Position numbers and translations under genes: made by a program | Assembly (NCBI GenBank): GCA_016218815.1 | Contig: JACRCX010000159.1 | Location: 60,245 to 124,244 of the forward strand | Source of the DNA: Deltaproteobacteria bacterium | GTDB lineage: Bacteria; Myxococcota_A; Polyangia; DRWM01; JAAZOP01 | Direction of reading: 5' to 3' | Length of the DNA stretch: 64,000 bases | Part shown: one piece after another, positions 60,427-64,000 of the stretch | Numbering within the stretch: the stretch's first letter is position 1 | How the letters are laid out: each line of letters opens with the position of its first letter | Notes under the pieces: generated by a model | The model's input: only the letters and a program-made list of their open reading frames with translations | Databases searched by the model: none | What the model was told of the DNA's origin: nothing

Positions 60427-62475
60427 ATGAATCGATGGAGAACCGCTGCGGTGCTGTCGGGGGCGCTCGCTGCTTCGTGCGGCGGCACGACCAACTCGAC
60501 GCCCGACGAAGGGGAGCCACCCCAGGAGGCGTGCAACGGCCGGGACGACGACGGCGACGGGCACTGCGACGACACGTACGCGTGTTGCGCGGGAAGCGCG
60601 GTCGCGTGCACGACCCGCTGCGGGACCACGGGCTGGCAGCGCTGCACCGCCGACTGCCGCATCCCGACCTCGGAGGTGTGCCGGACGCCGTCCGAGACGT
60701 GCAACAACATCGACGACGACTGCGATGGGCGGACGGACGAGGTTCCCGAGTGCGGGGGCCGCTGGCTGTGGCGGAACCCGCTGCCGAGTTGGAACACCCT
60801 GAGCGCGGTGTGGCCGCTCCCCGACGGCACGGCCTGGGCCGTCGGTGCGGGCGGGGCCATCGCCCGGTGGGACGGCAGCGCCTGGACCGCGCAGCGCTCG
60901 CCCACCAGCGAGGATCTGCGCGGCATCGCCGGCCGTCCCGGCGGGCCGCCGCTGTTCGCCGTCGGGCTCCACGGCACGACGCTGCGTTTCGACGGCGACG
61001 CGTGGGCCCGCGACACGGCTCCCGTCGCGGTCAGCCTGCACGCGGTCTGGGTCGATGCGTCGGGGACGGAGGCCGTGGCGGTCGGCGACCAGGGAACCGT
61101 CCTGCGCTGGAACGGCGCCGACTGGTTCGGCGGGACCGCCGACACGGCCGAGGACCTGTTCGGGGTGTGGGGCGATTCCGCGGACGACGTCTTCGCCGTG
61201 GGCGGCCACCGCGTGCTCTGCCGCTGGGACGGCTCGGCCTGGACGGCGCAGCAGCCGTACACGGACGAAGGTTGGCTGGAGGGCGTGTGGGGCTCGAGCG
61301 GGACCGACGTCTACGCCGTCGGGCGCGACGGCTGGATCCTGCGCTTCGACGGCTCGGCGTGGCGCCGCGTCGGCCTGCCGACGGAGGAGGACCTGTGGGA
61401 CGTCTGGGGGACCGCCGACGACGACGTCTACGCCGCGGGCTCGCGGGGGACGATGCTGCACTGGGACGGCGCGGCGTGGTCGCCGATGCCGACGGCGGCC
61501 GGCACGTCCGGCCTGCGAGGCCTCGGCGGCACCGGCGCGCTGGACGTGTGGGCCGTGGGCGAGTTCGGCACGGTCCAGCGCTACCAGGGCGCGGGATGGC
61601 TGGCGATGGAGCACGGTCCGAACGACGACCTGGAGGCGATCGTCTCGGTTCCCGGCGGCGGGATGCTCGCCATCGGGCACCACGAGGACACGGCCTCCAA
61701 CCTGTGGACCTCGGTCGTCTGGGGCTCGGACGCCGGCTGGCGCGCCGACCTGTGGTCGATCCGCGGCCAGATCCGGGACGCCTGGGCGGCCGCCGCGGAC
61801 GACGCCTGGGTCGTCGGCTGGACCGGGACGATCCACCGTTTCGACGGCACGGCCTGGACCCGCGTCGACTCGGGGACCACGAAGGACCTCGAGGCGATCT
61901 GGGGCCTCGATCCCGCGTTGATCTACGCCGCCGGCGAGGGCGGCACGATCCTGCGCTGGGACGGCGCCGAGTGGGCGGCCATGGAGTCGTCCACCGACCA
62001 CGACCTCCACGACATCCGCGGCCTGCGGCCGGACGACATCTGGGCCGTCGGGGACGAGGGCACGGTCGTGCACTGGGACGGCACCGCCTGGACGAGCCCC
62101 ACCACCAACTCGCGCGCCGACCTGCTGGCCGTCGTCCCGGCGGCGGCGGACGCGGTGATCGCGGTGGGCGGGCAGCCGGGCACGAGCGGCGCGGGCACGG
62201 GCGCGGTGTTGCGCTGGGACGGCGCGCGCTGGGCGGAGGAGGAGGAGTGGTTCCCGGATCCGATGCTCGACGTGGTCGCCGTCTCCCCGACCGACGCCTA
62301 CGCGGTGTCGGGGGCCGCGACGTGGCACTTCGACGGCTACCTCTGGACCGCGCTGGCCACGACGGGCGTCGGGCCCACGTTCTCCAGCGACATCTTCCGC
62401 GCCGTGGTCCACGACCCCGTCCGCGGCCTGCTCACCGCCGGCGGCCACGGGGCCGTGCTGGAGTGGCGGCCGTAG
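60427..62475 (+). CDS. Beta-propeller lipoprotein with MopE-type Cys motifs
   Basis: 682 aa from ATG 60427 (GGGAGGTGG upstream). Lipobox AASC at about residue 18. About 35-110: CNGRDDDGDGHCDD, CCAGSAVACTTRCGTTGW and CNNIDDDCDGRTDE, the MopE-like metal-binding motif. The remaining ~570 residues contain about thirteen units of the form DVYAVG.DG.ILRFDGSAW, a WD-/sialidase-like propeller typical of myxobacterial surface proteins. Likely displayed on the cell surface; ligand unknown. Same general plan as the lipoproteins at 14130 and 16689. Confidence 0.87.
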   Translation: MNRWRTAAVLSGALAASCGGTTNSTPDEGEPPQEACNGRDDDGDGHCDDTYACCAGSAVACTTRCGTTGWQRCTADCRIPTSEVCRTPSETCNNIDDDCDGRTDEVPECGGRWLWRNPLPSWNTLSAVWPLPDGTAWAVGAGGAIARWDGSAWTAQRSPTSEDLRGIAGRPGGPPLFAVGLHGTTLRFDGDAWARDTAPVAVSLHAVWVDASGTEAVAVGDQGTVLRWNGADWFGGTADTAEDLFGVWGDSADDVFAVGGHRVLCRWDGSAWTAQQPYTDEGWLEGVWGSSGTDVYAVGRDGWILRFDGSAWRRVGLPTEEDLWDVWGTADDDVYAAGSRGTMLHWDGAAWSPMPTAAGTSGLRGLGGTGALDVWAVGEFGTVQRYQGAGWLAMEHGPNDDLEAIVSVPGGGMLAIGHHEDTASNLWTSVVWGSDAGWRADLWSIRGQIRDAWAAAADDAWVVGWTGTIHRFDGTAWTRVDSGTTKDLEAIWGLDPALIYAAGEGGTILRWDGAEWAAMESSTDHDLHDIRGLRPDDIWAVGDEGTVVHWDGTAWTSPTTNSRADLLAVVPAAADAVIAVGGQPGTSGAGTGAVLRWDGARWAEEEEWFPDPMLDVVAVSPTDAYAVSGAATWHFDGYLWTALATTGVGPTFSSDIFRAVVHDPVRGLLTAGGHGAVLEWRP

Positions 62476-62558
62476 GGGCGGAGGGCGCGGAGGGCAGCGG
62501 GGACGGGGACGGTCGACTCGAACAGCCCGTCGAGACGACGCCGAACGGACCTCGCGGA

Positions 62559-62975
62559 TCAGGCGGAGAGAGGGAGAAACCCATCGGTCGCGAGCAAGGA
62601 CCGCGCCGCAGCGACGAACTCGCGAGCCGCCCGGACTTCCTCCTCGGCGTGCTCGTGCGTGAACGTGAACGTGCTCTCGTAGTCGGCGACCTCGCGGAAA
62701 CGCTGCACCTGGACCAGCAGCTTTGCGAATCGCGCATCGAGCCGTCCAGTGCGAACGAAGTGCAGTCCGAGCTGCGCACGCAGGCCTTGGTGGGAGCGAA
62801 CCTCCACGTCGCGCGTCAGCAGCAAGGCCCGGGCGAAGTGGTGGATGGCGTAGTACGCGCGCGCCACGGCATCCGCGTGCTTCTGCGCCGCCAGCAGCAA
62901 CTCGGCCGACTCGAGCGACTCTTGCCCGCGGGCGACGTCGGCGGCCACGTTCGCCTGGCGGTTTTCTCCGGTCAA
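62559..62975 (-). CDS. HEPN-domain protein (toxin partner of MNT)
   Basis: 138 aa. All-helical HEPN protein with ARAYYAIHHFARALLL (the conserved Y-Y-A-x-x-H-x-A helix) and a long second half. It probably starts at TTG 62975, overlapping the MNT stop as TTGA, which implies translational coupling; no independent ribosome-binding site is seen. HEPN partners of MNTs are RNases or RNA-binding toxins inhibited by the nucleotidyltransferase. This pair is intact, unlike the copy at 18.9-19.7 kb. Confidence 0.87.
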   Translation of the reverse strand: MTGENRQANVAADVARGQESLESAELLLAAQKHADAVARAYYAIHHFARALLLTRDVEVRSHQGLRAQLGLHFVRTGRLDARFAKLLVQVQRFREVADYESTFTFTHEHAEEEVRAAREFVAAARSLLATDGFLPLSA

Positions 62976-63307
62976 ACGGGTACCCCCTCCCGCTGCACGT
63001 TCCTCGAGAACGGGGTTTCCAACGAGAGGGCGCGCGCGAACTCGCTGGTGGACTTCGGGATGGGCGCCAGCAGCACGCCCGACGAAAGTTCCTCGTCCGT
63101 TCCCAGATCGATCGCCTCGATCGCCTCGCGCCAGGTCAGTTCGTCGACCAACACCAGCAAGTCCACGTCGGAATCCGCTCGCGCTTCGCCGCGCGCGAAC
63201 GAGCCGAAGAGGCGAACCTCGCGCAGTCGCGTCCCGAATCGCACCTCGAGCGCTCCGCGGTACCGTCGCACGGCAGTCGCGACCGGGTCCGGCAGGTGAA
63301 CCGTCAC
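62972..63307 (-). CDS. MNT-type nucleotidyltransferase (antitoxin)
   Basis: 111 aa from GTG 63307. Polymerase-beta fold with VRLFGSFARGEARADSDVDLLVLV: GS and DxD metal ligands intact. It would modify the HEPN protein encoded next. GTG 63307 directly follows TATACTCCCTTC, so the mRNA may be leaderless; the longer open frame upstream (to 63532) has no family similarity. Confidence 0.87.
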   Translation of the reverse strand: MTVHLPDPVATAVRRYRGALEVRFGTRLREVRLFGSFARGEARADSDVDLLVLVDELTWREAIEAIDLGTDEELSSGVLLAPIPKSTSEFARALSLETPFSRNVQREGVPV

Positions 63308-63313
63308 GAAGGG

Positions 63314-63319
63314 AGTATA
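63314..63319 (-). promoter_or_regulatory. Candidate -10 element (TATACT) of the MNT/HEPN operon
   Basis: On the minus strand TATACT ends 6 nt before GTG 63307, so transcription would start at or next to the start codon. No convincing -35. Confidence 0.4.
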
Positions 63320-63528
63320 TCGCCGCCTACACCCGCGGGGAAGCCGCCGGGCTGTTTGTGGTGGGAGCGGGTTGGGGATCAGGGCTCGCCCGGCGGATCG
63401 ATCCGCAGCATCAGAGCGACGACGGAACCGACTTCGCCGGCGCGACAGCGCGCTCCTTTCGAGCGGGTGCTGGCCACGATCGAGCAGGATACGGCCGGCG
63501 AGTCGTGCGATCCAATGGCTCCTTCGGG

Positions 63529-64000
63529 TCATCGTCCGGCAATTCGTCGAAGCCGATCGAGGACGACCGGCACGCGCTCCTGGCTGACGGAATCGCCCGG
63601 GAGATGGCCCGCCACCACCTCGGGGAACCCGGGCAAATCCAGGAGCGCGCCCAAACGCGCGGCGAGGTAGGCTCTCAGGTCGGCGGGGGCGTTGTGGGCC
63701 TCGTTGGCGAGGCTCTCGCGTCCGTCGACCAGCGACACGATGTCCTCGACATCCCGGCTCTCGCGGAGATCACCGCGGGTGCCGGATGCGACGGCCTCCA
63801 ACTTCGTCGCGAGGAGAACGGGGACGATGGGCACCCGGATTCGAACGTCATCGCCGAGTTCATGAACGTCGGCGAGCGTGATGGCGATGGGGTACCAGCG
63901 GTTGGAGAAACCCGGCAGATCGAGCGGCGCCGGCATGACATCGACCGTGACGTCATCGATCGTCCATCGGCAGATCGGCGCACCCTCGCGGGCGTCCTCC
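63529..64000 (-). CDS. AbiEii-like nucleotidyltransferase-fold toxin, 5' end outside window
   Basis: The frame is open to the right edge, so the N-terminal part with the nucleotidyltransferase motif is not visible. The visible ~157 residues (CRWTIDDVTVDVMP, LGFSNRWYPIAITLADV-like, TKLEAVASGTRGDLRESRDVEDIVSLVDGR, then GHLPGDSVSQERVPVVLDRL) match the C-terminal half of AbiEii/AbiGii-type family proteins, which act as toxins in type IV abortive-infection systems. It is next to an MNT/HEPN pair in the same orientation, so this end of the window is a small toxin/defence patch. Confidence 0.75.
   Translation of the reverse strand, partial: EDAREGAPICRWTIDDVTVDVMPAPLDLPGFSNRWYPIAITLADVHELGDDVRIRVPIVPVLLATKLEAVASGTRGDLRESRDVEDIVSLVDGRESLANEAHNAPADLRAYLAARLGALLDLPGFPEVVAGHLPGDSVSQERVPVVLDRLRRIAGR

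Overview
This 64-kb window is very GC-rich DNA (roughly 70% by eye) from a bacterium that is probably a member of the Myxococcota. The evidence is the combination of several Hanks-type Ser/Thr kinases (one carrying a PATAN/DUF4388 tail), MopE-type CNAADDDCD motifs, 'myxococcus cysteine-rich' CGDG...CDDGN repeats, and about sixteen predicted lipoproteins in which the lipobox Cys is followed by an Asp/Ala-rich linker. No rRNA, tRNA or CRISPR array was seen, so the assignment rests on protein families alone.

Layout. 1-2.8 kb: the N-terminal part of a Ser/Thr kinase, a lipoprotein and a small exported protein. 2.9-7.8 kb: a large MopE/beta-helix lipoprotein divergent from an alpha/beta-hydrolase lipoprotein. 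7.8-12.6 kb: iorB, an unusual iorA-GltD fusion and thymidine kinase. 12.8-18.4 kb: three lipoproteins (SH3-like, beta-propeller, Kelch). 18.4-20 kb: a decayed toxin-antitoxin patch (a HEPN gene with a nonsense codon, its MNT partner, a PIN-domain fragment). 20-29 kb: a single 3022-aa PUFA/PKS-like megasynthase (KS-ACP-ACP-AT-KS-KR-DH-PPTase). 29.3-39.5 kb: a TauE-type permease followed by more lipoproteins, including one with disintegrin-like modules and one with three defensin-like modules. 39.58-43.55 kb: a lower-GC insertion bounded by 10-bp inverted repeats and an 8-bp direct repeat. 43.6-54.9 kb: lipoproteins, GIY-YIG, GDPD and Uma2 proteins, an L,D-transpeptidase-like protein and a class V aminotransferase, interspersed with dispersed repeats. 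55-62.5 kb: two more Ser/Thr kinases, a NifU-like protein and a propeller lipoprotein. 62.5-64 kb: an intact MNT/HEPN pair and a partial AbiEii-like gene.

How the genes work together. Most genes look independently transcribed, and two intervening divergent regions carry plausible sigma70-type promoters. Tight coupling is seen for iorA/iorB (ATGA overlap), the 34.9-kb lipoprotein pair (GTGA overlap) and MNT/HEPN (TTGA overlap). The megasynthase has its own phosphopantetheinyl transferase domain but no dedicated neighbours. The strongest points for follow-up are the TIR/TSD-bounded insertion, the three-module defensin-like lipoprotein, the megasynthase architecture with Thr at both ACP attachment sites, and the dispersed repeats that supply promoters, signal peptides, interdomain linkers or C-terminal tails to otherwise unrelated genes.
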